This document shows positions 10,954 through 23,420 of a stretch of 64,000 bases of DNA, piece after piece. Made by a program: the position numbers and the translations under genes. The DNA lies in NCBI GenBank assembly GCA_019454045.1, contig SKCR01006528.1:1-64000 (forward strand), written 5' to 3'. How positions within the stretch are numbered: the stretch's first letter is position 1; each line of letters opens with the position of its first letter. The notes beneath the pieces are model-generated. The model did no database searches. It was not told the origin of the DNA and saw nothing but the letters and a program-made list of their open reading frames with translations. The stretch comes from Zanthoxylum bungeanum. Lineage: Eukaryota > Streptophyta > Magnoliopsida > Sapindales > Rutaceae.

Positions 10954-12906
10954 TGTTGGACAATTGTGACCCATAACATCACTATTTGTAAAAGACATTG
11001 TGGTTTTTGTAAAAATTAACTATGTGACAAATGAAATTTCCATTTTGTCATTTTGTAATTAGATTACTTGAATATATATAAATGATAAAAGTCCTTATGA
11101 TTAGTTCCGAATTGATAAGATATGAGACAATATCAATCAATGAATGGTTTAATCATTAAATATCCATAGTCGTAGTATTATCGAGACTGGACATCGATAA
11201 TGCGGAATAGACTAGTATTGCACTTGTGCGCGTTATGGAAGCGTAACGACATAATTCTCATATATTTAAGTATTGGATACTTATGCAAGTGTGATAGGAG
11301 GTTGTGTTTGCCGATGGTACGAGAACAGCTTCGCTCTGGATAGGCCCCGCGGAATCCCATTGGTAGTATGACTATGTGTCTATGGGAATCCGCATCAGGG
11401 TAGGTGTATTTGGTCTTAACCTGAGACTTGCATCGCTAATACTTACGACAATAAGTACGCTTTGGTTTTGGTCGTCCGAGACTTTAACAAGTTCTGTGTA
11501 CGCCTCTTCTGGGTTTATTGAGAATCGTAGTGTATTGGGTGTGATGAGATGGAAGTATCACTTCAGTCATATAGAGATAATGATCACGCAGGGATACAGA
11601 ACTGGTACTCTAATATGTTGCAACTATCGGGATAATATGACAAGGTCATGATTATCCGATTAAAGAGACTATTTGCTAGTGATCCGATATATGCTTCGTA
11701 CGGGGCAGACACAATTCCAGCCCCAGGCCTTGCATGTGACATCAGATACTGGATCACAATACGCAATACTTAGTATACTACGCCTGTTATAGATTATATA
11801 TTCCTTAAAGAATATTTCTGGAGAATTGGGTAGACACAGTGCTTTGCTAGAAGCCAACCATGTCTTGTAAAACAGTAAGAACGTGGTACGGGGTACGCAC
11901 GTTTTCGGATAGTCCGACGACCAGATTTACTGCCAAAATATCCAGGGATCTCATGGGTCGCTTCCCGAAGATTCACCGATGACGTTTAACTCATACAAAA
12001 TTAATCTGGGATTAATTATGAGATAGAGAAAATTAATCTAGGATTAATTACGGAAAGAATTTATCTGGGATAAAATTAAAATAGTATAGAGAGAACGATT
12101 AATTTGGAATTAATCGATTAAATAATATATTCGATATATTAAATGAAATTAGATTTCATAGCGGAATTAAAATTGGATTTTAATTCGGGCGAACTAATTA
12201 ATTTAGAATTAATTCGCGAGTGATTTTCGTAATAATTTTGCAAGGCATTATTATTTTATTAAATTTGATTTAATTACGTCGTAACGGAAAATTCGTTAAT
12301 TCGGAATTAAAGAACCCGAGCCCGATATGTGTTTTGCGGGCCCACCCAGATTTTGAATTAAGTGGGGCCCACATCAAGTCACATCACTAGTCAATCTCAT
12401 CATTTTTTGATGATGGAAGTTGTTAGTTGATTTTTAACTTGTAAAACACATTTCTATTATTTTATTTGAAAAGTGAGTGACCTTTACCAACTTTGAAGAT
12501 TTGGTATATGGTTTTGAATTTTGGAAAATCAAACAACTCTCACTCACTCTCTTTTCTTGCAAAGTGGCGTGAATCACTTTCCCTCTCATCTCCACACACA
12601 AAGCCGAGAGTTGCTTCTCTTGATTGGAAAATTTTGTAGCAAAATTTTCTTAAGCTAGCACTTAAAAGGGTCTACAAAGGTGATAGGGAAACTATCCCCT
12701 TGAGTTTGGAATTCAAAGATCAAGCTTTGAGCTAAACCATTCATACAAAGGAGAGCTTGAAGCACTACACAAAGGAGGTCAAAATTTTTGTTATCTCCAC
12801 ATCCTACTTAGCCGATCAAAGTGAGTATTTTTCCACAAACTTAATTTGTTAATTCACATAATTTTATGCTTAATAGATCCTTGGCATGTTCTAGGAGAAC
12901 CCAATA
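10954..12906 (+). repeat. Copia 5' LTR
   Basis: It starts TGTTGGACAATTGTGACCC and ends just before ATGGTATCAG. It is 1,953 bp long, close to the 1,951 bp of the intact element's LTR, but clearly a different subfamily. The inverted-repeat chain lies at about 12000-12320, with TAATATAT-TCG-ATATATTA as its fourth member. Confidence 0.9.
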
Positions 12907-14872
12907 ATGGTATCAGAAAGCCAATTTTAAGCATGAAATAATTAGGGTTCATAAACTTGAATTTGGGTATTTTTGCTTGGAGCATGATTTCGTCAAATTG
13001 AATGTTTGGTTATGTTTAGATTATGATAACTTAGAGTTATGCATGATTAATTTGGAGAAAAAGTGATTAGAAATTTTTTCCCTAATTACCTTATGATGGC
13101 CGAATGTAATGACCCTTGTAGCTCTTGGTGATTTTTGATTTTTAGACCATTGGATGTGTTTAAAATGCATGAGTATATTGATTTGTGATTTAATTGGATT
13201 GAAATCAAAATTGGATATAAAAATGCCTAATTGCCGTGAGCTTGATGAGCATGTTATGAGTTGATTTTTCTTCAATTGTGTTGGACGTGAATTGAAAATG
13301 ATAAAGTATGATTAATTAATTAAATTGGTGTTTTGGAAATATTAATTTGACTAATTAATTATAGCTATACACTTTAATTAAAATTATGATATTTGGAATA
13401 TTATAATTTAATAAATTGGTCTTTAATTTGGAATTGGGCTAATGTTCTTATATTTGGGCCTAATGGGCTTGGTTGGGCCAAGTTGGTTTAGGACAATTAG
13501 ATTGGATCCAAATTGGGCCTAAAACCATTCCGTTAAGTCCAAATATAATAAATGGGCCATTAAATAATTAATTGGGCCTAATGGGCCAAAATTAATTTTA
13601 TGGCAAATGGTGATTCCTTATTGGGCTTTGGTTGCCAAAGTCCATGCCTTAAGAAATTAATTAAAATCCCATTGGACTTTAATTAAGTTGACATTGTATG
13701 TTAATTGGGCCTTTGAGACCCATTAAGATTAAATTCAGAATCTAAGTCGAAAAGACACATTATTAAGTGTAATTATTTAATTTAGAATTAAATATGAATT
13801 AGTATTGAATACGAATTAAATTGTATTTAATATTGTAGTTTGATATAATTCAAGAATTCGCACTTTGAGTACTTATTCTTAAACGAGTTGGACTCGCGCA
13901 AATCAAATCGTTGTTTGAACATTGGATGATCACTTAATTCAAAGATTAATTAATTGGATTAGATTGATTAAATAACATGCTTTTTGTGAATACATGGATG
14001 TATTATATGAATAATATATATCGGATGGATATTAGATGGGTGAGGTCAATTTTGGAAATTGTTGTAATAAATTTAGAATTTATTAAATTGGACCTGCGTG
14101 TCCAGCCTTATATCTCTTGACTCTTTGTAATTCTCTTCTCACCAATTCCCCTCAATGTAAATGAGGTTTCTTTATTGTATTATGTAATTGGGTAGAAGTT
14201 AGAATATTGTTAGCCGGGGACATGAAAGGGAGAGATTTGTTCTAGGAATAATTTGTTCAATATCCATCCGCATATCATTATTATTTATTTCGCGCCTTAT
14301 TATGTTTTTTAGAATGCATGCTTAAGGGTGTATGATGAGACCTAATCAAAGATAATAATTTGGTTGCCAATTTACGCGAAAAACCCTCAAACAAATATTA
14401 AGCGAATTTCTTCCATTAAGTGGTTCTCTCTCAAGATCCAAGATTGGCATTGATTTGTTGGCCAAAGTCAAGATCAATGTCCATCGCGGATGTGTTTGAA
14501 CCATGAAAGCTTTGTTCCATATCGCATGTCTTGGGCAAGTTGTGATTTGTTGGCCAAAGTCAAGGTCACTTCTTGTTCATCGACGTGGATTACGAAGCTT
14601 TCCCACTATCAATGGGTCCCGCTTAACTGGAATCATTAAGCTTGTTGAGCCAAAGCCAAGGCTTAGTTGATTTAGAGGAAAAGGTTAGGAAAATATATTG
14701 GATATATTGGCATATATATTGTATATATGTTTCGGACTTGGAGGTCCACCTACCGGATCTAGGAATTGGATGAGATCCCATTGATCTTAGAGATCTACCT
14801 AGTTAAATATCATACAACTTGTTGGCCAAAGTCAAGGTTGAATGTTATTTAATGGGATCCTAGCCCACTAGA
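12907..14872 (+). other. Copia primer binding site and untranslated leader
   Basis: TGGTATCAGAAAGCC follows the LTR. The leader has no long reading frame. Its end carries four GCCAAAGYCAAGG-type words, at about 14458, 14548, 14645 and 14822, at the same places as in the other Copia copies. Confidence 0.7.
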
Positions 14873-14929
14873 TGAAAATCGGTTTTATAAACCCCATGAC
14901 CAATTCGGTTTTATAAATACCTTCAAGAG

Positions 14930-15396
14930 ACCAAATCCAAACCCATACTCCCAAAAATCATCCAAACTTCAATTGGAGGAATGATAACCAAGCACAACCA
15001 TAGCAACAACCTCCCAAGGTACACCTAAATTTCCAAAATTCCCAAAATTATGCACCATATGTCCGACCGCCTAGGAAAACCCTTGAGGATACCTTGCATG
15101 CATTCATTGAGAAATATGAAGCCATTAATAACCAAAATGTGCAAACATTGATTAATCTGAAATATAATTTCTCCAAAATCACATCTGAATTGACCATTGA
15201 TGAGAAATGAAAGTTTCATACACAACCACAACAAACCTCTGGAGTCATCAAAACCCTCACGAGGGTAGTTCTGGTAGTCAATACATAGACCAAGTCAAAT
15301 CTATTATTACTCTTCATAGGGGTAAGGTCATCCACAGACCTATTCTTGAACCCCATGAAGTTGAAAATAAATCACATTTAGAGGGTAAGGAAGGGG
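14930..15396 (+). pseudogene. Athila-like gag, C-terminal part, broken
   Basis: Translation gives HPNFNW near 14970, a proline/glutamine-rich stretch, PPRKTLEDTLHAFIEKYEAI near 15070 and a final block ending SHLEGKEG at the junction. The last codons run directly into VQEPLPIVDD at 31943 once the minus-strand Gypsy and one AGGGG copy are removed. This shows one former frame from gag toward protease. At least one stop (near 15209) and several frameshifts are present. Confidence 0.8.
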
Positions 15397-16092
15397 TGAT
15401 GAAAACCTACCAGGAACAAGCCGATCAAACATATACAGAAACCTAGAGTGCTAATGAGGCGCAATAAAGGATTAACAGACCTTTGATAAGCCAAAACCAG
15501 TGAGAACAAATTGAGCATTTCTCAAAGTTCACGAAATTGATATAATTTTAATGAAGAAGAGTTAATGAAAACAAAACCAAAAGTTAGCCTTTTATAAGGA
15601 GGCTTGAACAAAAAAACCCTAACCCAAAAAAGACAAAAGATAAAAGATGAAACTACCCACATGCCAACAGACGTGTATCCTAAAACTAACCTAAGTTATC
15701 CCCACGTGCAAACTCTTGCACGCTTAACCTAATTACCAAATATAAAATAATAATCTAAAGTAATTTGCTCAAACATAAATAAAAGGGCCGAATTAAAACA
15801 AATGTCAAGACCTAAATAAAATAATAATAATTATCAAATAACTATAATAAAATAGGCATAAGTATCTCATTGCTCCACGACCTGGATAAGGTTCACCATC
15901 ATGGGTTCATCTAGCTTCAAGCCTATACTCAATGTAGTAGAGGTGCGAGAATAGTCAGATATAATCTTCTGCATGAATCTATGCATTACTTCTGGGATCT
16001 TCTTAGCTCGAGACCTCGTGATTGGACATTCTGGAACATGCACGGTGGTGGTCTGTCCGTGTCCATCATGGTCTGCATCCTAGGCCTCATCA
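15397..16092 (-). repeat. Gypsy 3' LTR (minus strand)
   Basis: It matches 31179-31937 (shared words: GAAACCTAGAGTGCTAATG, GATTAACAGACCTTTGATAA, GCCTTTTATAAGGAGGCTT). It lacks about 60 bp near 15425 that the other LTR has. The TATA-like site is TTATAAAAGG on the minus strand at about 15590-15598. Confidence 0.9.
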
Positions 16093-16209
16093 TTCCATAT
16101 CCTCGAAAGGATTCGACCTCGAATCTGCATCAAACAAAGAAAGGTCAGAAATATTAAATGACACAGAAACATTGTACTAACCTAGAAAATCCACTTTGTA
16201 GGCATTGAC

Positions 16210-17202
16210 ATTTAGTTTTTCAAGAATTTGAAACGGGCCATCGCCTCTGGGTTGGAGTTTGGACTGTCATTGCTTTGGGAATCACTCATTGCGCATGTGC
16301 ACCCAAACCCAATCACCTGGTTCGAATAAAACACAACGTCTACCCTTGTTAGCATGCGAGGTATATTTTTCATTCTTCTTCTCAATGTGTTTTCGTGCTT
16401 TCTCATGTATGGACTGGACCAAATCGGCTTTGCGCTTACCATTCAGGCTAACCTTCTCATCAACAGGCAAGGGCAATAAATCCATAGGTGTTAGTGGGTT
16501 AAAACCATGCACAATTTCAAAAGGAGAATAAGAAGTAGTGGAATGAATACTACAATTATATGCGAACTCAATGAAAGGTAAATATTCTTCCGATGACTTT
16601 AAATTCTTAGAAATAACAGTACGCAATAGTTGGGACAAGGTCCTGTTAACGACTTTAGTCTGACCGTCGGTCTATGGGTAATAAGTTGTGGAAAATAAGA
16701 GTTTAGTTCCCAGCCTATCCTATAAAATTTTCCAAAAATGACTTAAAAACTTCGTATCCCTGTCCAATAATATACTTCAAGGCACCCCATGTAAACGAAT
16801 AACCTCACAGAAAAATAGGTTAGCAATGTGTGTGGCGTCATCTGATTTATGACATGCAATAAAGTGTGCCATCTTGCTAAAATGGTCTACTACAAGAAAG
16901 ATAAAGTCTCGTCCCTTCCTAGATCTAGGCAATCCTAACACAAAATTCATAGAAACATCTACCCACAGTGCCTGGGGAACAAGTAACGGTGTATAAAGCC
17001 TATATGGTTGAACTTTAGATTTTGCTATCCTACAAGTAATGCACCCATCATAAATGCGCATGGCATGCTTCTTCATTTTAGGCCAATAAAAATGCTCAAA
17101 CAAGATATCCAAAGTTTTTTTAACACCAAAATGACCAATAAGACCTCCACTATGTGCTTCACGTATCAATAATTCACACATAGAACAGCTAGGCACACAC
17201 AA
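16210..17202 (-). pseudogene. Gypsy integrase, broken
   Basis: Frame 16777-17202 (minus) carries the zinc-binding region (REAHSGGLIGHFGVKKTLD, then CITC) and the start of the DDE core (WVDVSMNFVLGLPRSRKGRD, VVDHFSKMAHFI). A second frame, 16282-16638, holds the C-terminal part ([31 protein letters not shown]). The two frames are separated by a frameshifted stretch, 16640-16776, where the TDGQT-like region can still be read. Integrase would insert the cDNA into host DNA. This copy is not functional. Confidence 0.88.
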
Positions 17203-18011
17203 TTTATTCTTTTTAAATAAAAAATCATCTTGTCTGTAAAATTTATCACATGCACCCTTTTAACATGCATTGTAAATCTCAACAAAGTAATGATCATTTG
17301 TATACAAGTCCTTGATAAATTCAAAACTAAGAACTTAGAACTCAAGGATGTAAGTAAAGCATACCTGTACGACAATGCATCAGCAACCACATTCTCCTTA
17401 CCTTGCTTATATTGAAGGACATATGGAAAGGTCTCCACGAACTCCATATGCCGTTTGTTAAGCTTTCCTTGACCTTTGATATGCCGCAGAGATTCATGGT
17501 CAGTGTGAATCACGAACTCCTTTGGCCAGAGGTAATGATGCCATGTTTCCAGTACTTTGACTAGAGCATAAAACTCTTTATCGTAGGTCGGGTACCGTAG
17601 AGCCGCGCCATTTAGTTTTTCACTGAAGAAAGCTATAGGACGTCATTCATGTATAAAAACTGCTCCAATGACAACACCTGAAGCATCACACTCAATCTCA
17701 AAAGTTTGGTTAAAGTTAGGTAAGGCTAAAACATACGTAGAACATAAACGATCTTTAAGGAGTTTAAAGGCACTTTTTTGTTCCTCCCCCCAATGAAAAC
17801 CGACATTTTTCTTTATGACTTCAGTAAGTGGTGCGACAATAGTGCTAAAGTCTTTTAAAAACCTCATATAGAAACTGTTTAGTCCATGGAAGCTCCTAAT
17901 CTCAGTGATGCTCTTAGGTATAGGCCACTCACGAATTACCTTAACCTTGTCCGTATTGACCTCAATGCCTTGAACACTAATGACATACCCCAAAAATATC
18001 ACTTTTTCCAT
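17203..18011 (-). pseudogene. Gypsy RNase H, broken
   Basis: 17643-18011 (minus) contains the RT-to-RNase H join: VIFLGYVISVQGIEV, then FHGLNSFYMRFLKDFST, then FEIECDASGVVIGAV, which bears the catalytic aspartate region of RNase H. 17300-17513 continues with [20 protein letters not shown] and [12 protein letters not shown] frame change and stop near 17640 separate them. RNase H would remove the RNA strand during cDNA synthesis. Confidence 0.88.
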
Positions 18012-18600
18012 GCAAAAGTCACATTTTTTTTAGATTAGCATACACCAGTTCCTTCCTTAAAACATCAAACATAAATCACACATGTCCTACATGCTCATCT
18101 AAATTATTGTTGTACACTAAAATATCCTCAAAATATACGACTATAAATTTTCCCAAAAATGCTGGGGGCATTTGTAAGCCCAAATGGCATCACAAGCCAC
18201 TCATATAGTCCGTATTTTGTTTTAAAAGCAGTATTCCATTCATCCACTTCCTGCATCTAAATCTGATGATACCAACTTTTAAGGTCAATTTTAGAAAAAA
18301 TACAAGTCCAATATAATTCATCCAACATATCATCTAATCTAGGGATATGGTAGCGATAATTTACAGTGATATTGTTGATTGCTTGACAATCCACACACAT
18401 TCTCCATGTTCCATATTTCTTTGGTATTAACAAGATTGGAACTGCGCACAGACTCATGCTCTCCCGGATGTACCCTTTGCTCATCAACTCCTCCAATTGC
18501 CTTTGGAGATCCTTAGTTTCCCCAGGGTTACTGCGGTAGGCTGGTCAATTAGGAATGACCGCCCCTGGGATGAAGTCGATCTGATGTTCAATACCTTGAA
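18012..18600 (-). pseudogene. Gypsy reverse transcriptase core, broken
   Basis: 18257-18496 (minus) reads [20 protein letters not shown] and continues through [15 protein letters not shown] and [12 protein letters not shown] to [11 protein letters not shown]. Further on, at about 18123-18135, the catalytic YFDD box reads YFED ([10 protein letters not shown]), so one metal-binding aspartate is replaced by glutamate. Frameshifts near 18170-18250 and 18055 break the reading. It would synthesise cDNA. Confidence 0.88.
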
Positions 18601-19107
18601 GTGGTGCTAAACCATGAGGTATCTCATCTACAAACACATCATCATAATCCTGCAATAAAGAAGTAAACACACTAGGCAAGACATTGTTAGGGTTAGTTTC
18701 ATCAGAACTTAGAAGAGTTTCTCTATACAAAAGGAGGATCATAACTTTATTCTTGGCATACTCTCTCCTCAATTCCCCCTCTATAGCAAAGAAACTATTT
18801 TTCATTCTACCCACTGTTTTTATTTTGTGCACACTCAGTATATCTCTCGCCTAATCCCCTGGAACTGTCAACCTCACCCTATCGACTCACATTCTCGATC
18901 TCGCCCATGGGTGTTTTCTCTGTAGAAGCCTATAGCTTCATTAGATCTTCAAAAACTTCATGTGCTGTCAATGGAACAAGTGTAATTTTTCTTCCATCTT
19001 ACGTAAAACAATATCTGTTTCGAAACCGATCTTGCATCACTCTCCTGTCAAACTGCCAATGACGACCTAGTAATAAATGCCCAGCTTGTTTGGGGACTAC
19101 ATCACAT
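18601..19107 (-). pseudogene. Gypsy linker between protease and RT, broken
   Basis: 18545-18832 (minus) gives LLQDYDDVFVDEIPHGLAPL followed by GIEHQIDFIPGAVIPN, the usual lead-in to Gypsy RT. Upstream, to 19107, only short fragments can be read. The Copia begins at 19108 and the coding sequence resumes at 28736. Confidence 0.8.
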
Positions 19108-21156
19108 TGTTGGATAATTATGACCCATAGCGTCACTATTTGTACAGATCATGGTGATGTTGTACAAATTAACTATGTGACAAAGGAGATTGCTCTTTTA
19201 TCATTTGTGATTAGATCACCAAGATATATAAATGATAGGAGGTCCCTATGATTTGTTCCTGGATTGAGAATGATGAGACAGTATCAGTCCACGAAGGATA
19301 AATCATTAAATATCCCTAGTCAGAGTATTATCGAGATTGGACATCGATAAATGCGTAAAAGACTAGTATTACACTTGTGGCGTTGTGAGGGAACAACATC
19401 ACAGTTCTCATATATTTGGGTATAGGATACTCATGCAAGTGTAATAGGAGGTTGTGTTTTACCGATGGTACGGGAAACAGCTTCGCTCTGGATAGACCCC
19501 CTCGGAATTCCATTGGTAGTATGACTATGTGTCTATGGAAGTCCGAAATCAGGGTAGGTGTTTTTGGTCTTAACCTGAGACTTGCACCGCTAATACTTAC
19601 GACAATCAATATACTTTGGTTTTGGTCGTCCAGGGCTTTAACCGGTTTCTGTGTACGCCTCTTCTGGGTATATTGAGAATCGTAGTGTGTTGGGTGTGAT
19701 GTCAATACGGAAGTATCACTCCAGTCATATGGAGATGATAGTCACGTAGGATACGGGCTGGTTCTCTTAAATGCTGCAACTATCGGGATATTATGACAAG
19801 GTCATGTATATCCGATTATAGAGACTAGTTACCAGACATCCGATATGTGCTTCGTACGAGGCAGACGCAATTTCAGCCCCAGACCTAGCACGTGATCATC
19901 AGATACTGGATCAAAATACGCAATACTACGTATACTACGCCTGATATAGATCTTATATTCCTGTAAGGGTATTTCTGGAGAAATGGGTAGGCATGACGCT
20001 TTTCTAGAAGCCAACCTTGTCTTGTAAATCGGTATAAACGTAGTACTAGGTACTTACGTGTTCGGATAGTCCGACGACTGAATTTACTGCCAATATATCC
20101 GGGGATCTCATAGGTCGCTTCCCAAAGATTCACCGATGACGTATGACTCGCACTTTTATTAATCTGGGATTAATCAGATGAGAGAGAAAATTAATCTGGG
20201 ATTAATTACGGAGATATTTTATCGGGGATAAAATATCAATTAAAGAGAGATACCGATTAATTTGGAATTAATCGATAAATTAATATATTCGATATATTAA
20301 ACGAAATTGGATTTCGACGCGGAATTAAAATTAGATTTTAATTCGGGCAAACGAATTAATTTAGAATTAATTCGTTAGCGACGTGAATAGTAATTATGCT
20401 AGGCATGATTATTTAATTAAATTAGATTTAATTACGACGCAATGGAAAATTCGTTAATTTGGAATTAGCAAACCCGAGCCCGGGATTATTTGCAAGCGCA
20501 TTCACATTTCAAATTCGAGTGCGGCACGCAAGTCAAATCAAGCATCAAATCACTAGTCGTATTTAGCGTCACATCATTCGTCAAACAAGTGATGGATGTC
20601 TTTCACTTTGAGTGATTGACACTAGTCACTATTCATTGATTGATGTGAATGATGGAAGTGGTTGGCATAAATCATTTGACTTTTTGAAATCAAATAAATG
20701 GTAAATTAATTTTGGAAATTGATTAAGTGTATTAGATACACTTTTAAGCCAACAACCACACAACTCTCTCTTCGTAACTTTTCCCTCTCTCACGCCAATG
20801 GAGGGGCTGATTTTTCTTCTGGTTTTTGCCTAAATGCCGAGAGCCAAGGAAGAAAAAGGGAAGCAAAGTGTGATGATTTTACGGTAAAATCATGACATGC
20901 GAATGTGATAGGGAAGTCCACCCATGAGCTTGGAATCAAATCACAAAGCTTGGAGCTTGATGGAGGAAGATTGAAGCCGAAAACAGTGGGCTGTTTCACT
21001 ACCACTGCCGTGACTTCTTGTGAGCATAAAATGGAATTTCCGTTCGTTGCCGCGTTGCTCAACCAATCGATGTGAGTATTCTGCAACTCCTTGAATGTAT
21101 TCAATTTTTATTTTCATTGCTTGATTCGATCTTGGGATGCTTAGAGAATTCCAACA
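19108..21156 (+). repeat. Copia 5' LTR
   Basis: It runs from TGTTGGATAATTATGACCC to TTCCAACA, 2,049 bp. The inverted-repeat chain is at about 20157-20470. It includes an 11-bp perfect arm pair (GATATTTTATC-GGG-GATAAAATATC) at 20213-20237 and TTAATATAT-TCG-ATATATTAA at 20280-20300. Confidence 0.93.
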
Positions 21157-23420
21157 ATGGTATCTATGAGCAAAGTTGAGCATGAAAATATATTAGGGTT
21201 AAAATTGGGTAAAATGTATTTGAGCATGATTTGATTAAATTGGATGTTTGAGTATGATTAATACATGTTTAATTGAAGTTTGATTTGATCAATTTGAAGA
21301 AATTTTGTTTGGAACAATTTTCCCCAATTTTGATGTGTTGGCCGAATACATGAGTGCCCTAAAGTCGTGGAATTTTTGATTTTTGATCACTGGATGACTT
21401 GAATCAATTAGGAATGTTGATTTAATATTGATTGTGGATTCAATTGGATTGAAATAGAAATCGATTTAAAATTCCCCTAATTGCCGAGACATGTTGAGCA
21501 TGAAAATGGGTTTGATTTTTGATAAAATGTGTTGGACATGTTTTGTTGTTAAAGAGCATGATTAATTAGCTAAATTGATGTTTTAGAAATGGTAATTGGG
21601 TAATTAATTATGTAATGCACTTTGGTTAATTAAATTGTAAAATTGGATTTTGTAATTTAATTAAATTGGGCTTAAAATTGGATTTGGGCTTGTTATGTTG
21701 TAAATTGGCTAATTGGGCTTGGTTTTACCAAGTTGGGTTTAGGCAAAATTGGTTGGACCCAATTAGGCCCAAAACCGCTTCCATAAAGCCCAAATGCAAC
21801 TAATGGACCTTTAAAGTTTAATTGGGCATAATGGGCCTAAATTGATTTCTAGGCTTATGGGGTAATTCCTTGATTGGGCTTTGGTTGCCGAAGCCCACGC
21901 CTTAAGAAATTAATTAAAAGCCCATTGGACTTTAATTAAATTAATATTGGATATTAATCGGGCTTTGAGACCCGTAACGATTAAATTTGGAATTTAAATC
22001 GTAAAGGTTTATTAAATAAAGTGTAGTATTTAATTTGGAATTAAATAGCGAATTAGTATTAAATACAAATTGAATTGGATTTAATTATGTAGTTTAATTT
22101 AATTCGAGAATTCGTACTTTGAGTACTTATTCGCAAAACAAGTTTGACTCGAGCAAAATCAAATCGTTGTTTGAACATTGGATGGTCATTAATTATCAGA
22201 TTAATTAATTTGATTAGATTGATTGATAACATGCTTGTGTGAATACATGGTTGCGATGCATGAATAATGTCTATCAGATGGATATTAGATGGGTGGGGAA
22301 ATTTTAGAAATTGTTGTAATAAATTTGGAATTTATTAATTGGACCTGCGTGTCCAGTCTTATTACCTCCTTATTCTTTGTATTCTCTTCTCACCTATTCC
22401 CCTCAATGTAAATGAGGTTTCTTTAGAAGTGTAGTGTAACGGGTAGAAGAAATATTTGTGCTAGCGGGAGAGAGAAAGGGAGATATTTGATCTAGGATCA
22501 ATGTGTAAAGTATCCATCTGCATATCATTATTACTTTATTTATACGCGCTTTATTATGTGTTTAGAATGCATGTTTAAGGGTGTATGATGATGAGACCTT
22601 AACAAAGATAATAAATTGGTTGCCAATTTGCATTCGAAAAAACCTCACAAATATTAAGCGTTTTTCCTTCCATTGAGTGATTCTTACTCAAGATCCGAGA
22701 CTAGCATTGGCTTGTTGGCCAAAGTAAAGGCCTTTGTCCGTCGAGGATGTATTTGAATCACGAAGGCTTTGTTCCATATTGGTGTCTTGTCCAAGTTGTG
22801 GTTTGTTGGCCAAAGTCAAGACCACTTCTTGTCCATCGACATTGATTACGAAGCTTTCCATAGTCAATGGGTCGCGCTTGACTGGGATCACTAAGTTTGT
22901 TGTGCCAAAGCCAAGGCTTAGTTGATTCAGAGGAAAAAGGTTAGGCAATATATTGGATATATTGGCATATATAAGATATATGTTTCGGACTTGGATGTCC
23001 CCCTACTGGATCTAGGAATTGGATTGGATCCAATCGATCTTAGAGATCTACCTAGTTAATTATCACACAATTTGTTGGCCAAAGTCAAGATTGTGTGATA
23101 TTTAACGGGATCCTAGCCCACTAGGAAACACGGTTTCCCGAGTACTCGACAGAGGGTTAGAGGCTCGCTGAAAAATAGTGGGAGGCAAGAATTGAATTTG
23201 CAATATTCGTTTAATTACTTGCCATACGCTCTCAATCAAATATCATTCGTCAAATAAATTAAATGTTAGTTGGACTAATATTTAAATCGTTGTTTTAAAA
23301 CAGTTGGACTGTATTCAAACAAATTAAAAGTATAATTGATTAATATAGTTGGACTATAATAATGATTATATTTAATAGTACCTAAATCGTTGATTAAATA
23401 GTTGGACTATTAAAATCAAG
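21157..23420 (+). other. Copia primer binding site and untranslated leader
   Basis: 2.26 kb without a meaningful reading frame, collinear with 47422-49629. GCCAAAGYCAAG-type words lie near 22718, 22810, 22905 and 23076. The position of the gag start codon (23421) reads ATA instead of ATG. Confidence 0.75.

Larger units (their letters stand above)
10954..14872 (+). mobile_element. Truncated Ty1/Copia element (5' LTR and leader only)
   Basis: It consists of a complete 5' LTR (10954-12906), a primer binding site and about 1.97 kb of leader that runs parallel to 47422-49400 of the intact element. It stops just after GATCCTAGCCCACTAG near 14871; the gag-pol gene and 3' LTR are gone. Between 14873 and 14930 lies a short filler with a direct repeat (TCGGTTTTATAAA twice), after which Athila gag resumes. 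Without the 3' LTR no target duplication can be scored. Confidence 0.85.

Noticed and set aside
20790..21183. Minus-strand frames of 80-149 codons shared by 20790-21183 and 28371-28820
   Set aside because: They are shared because the two positions are the LTR pair of one Copia element; no protein family is recognised.
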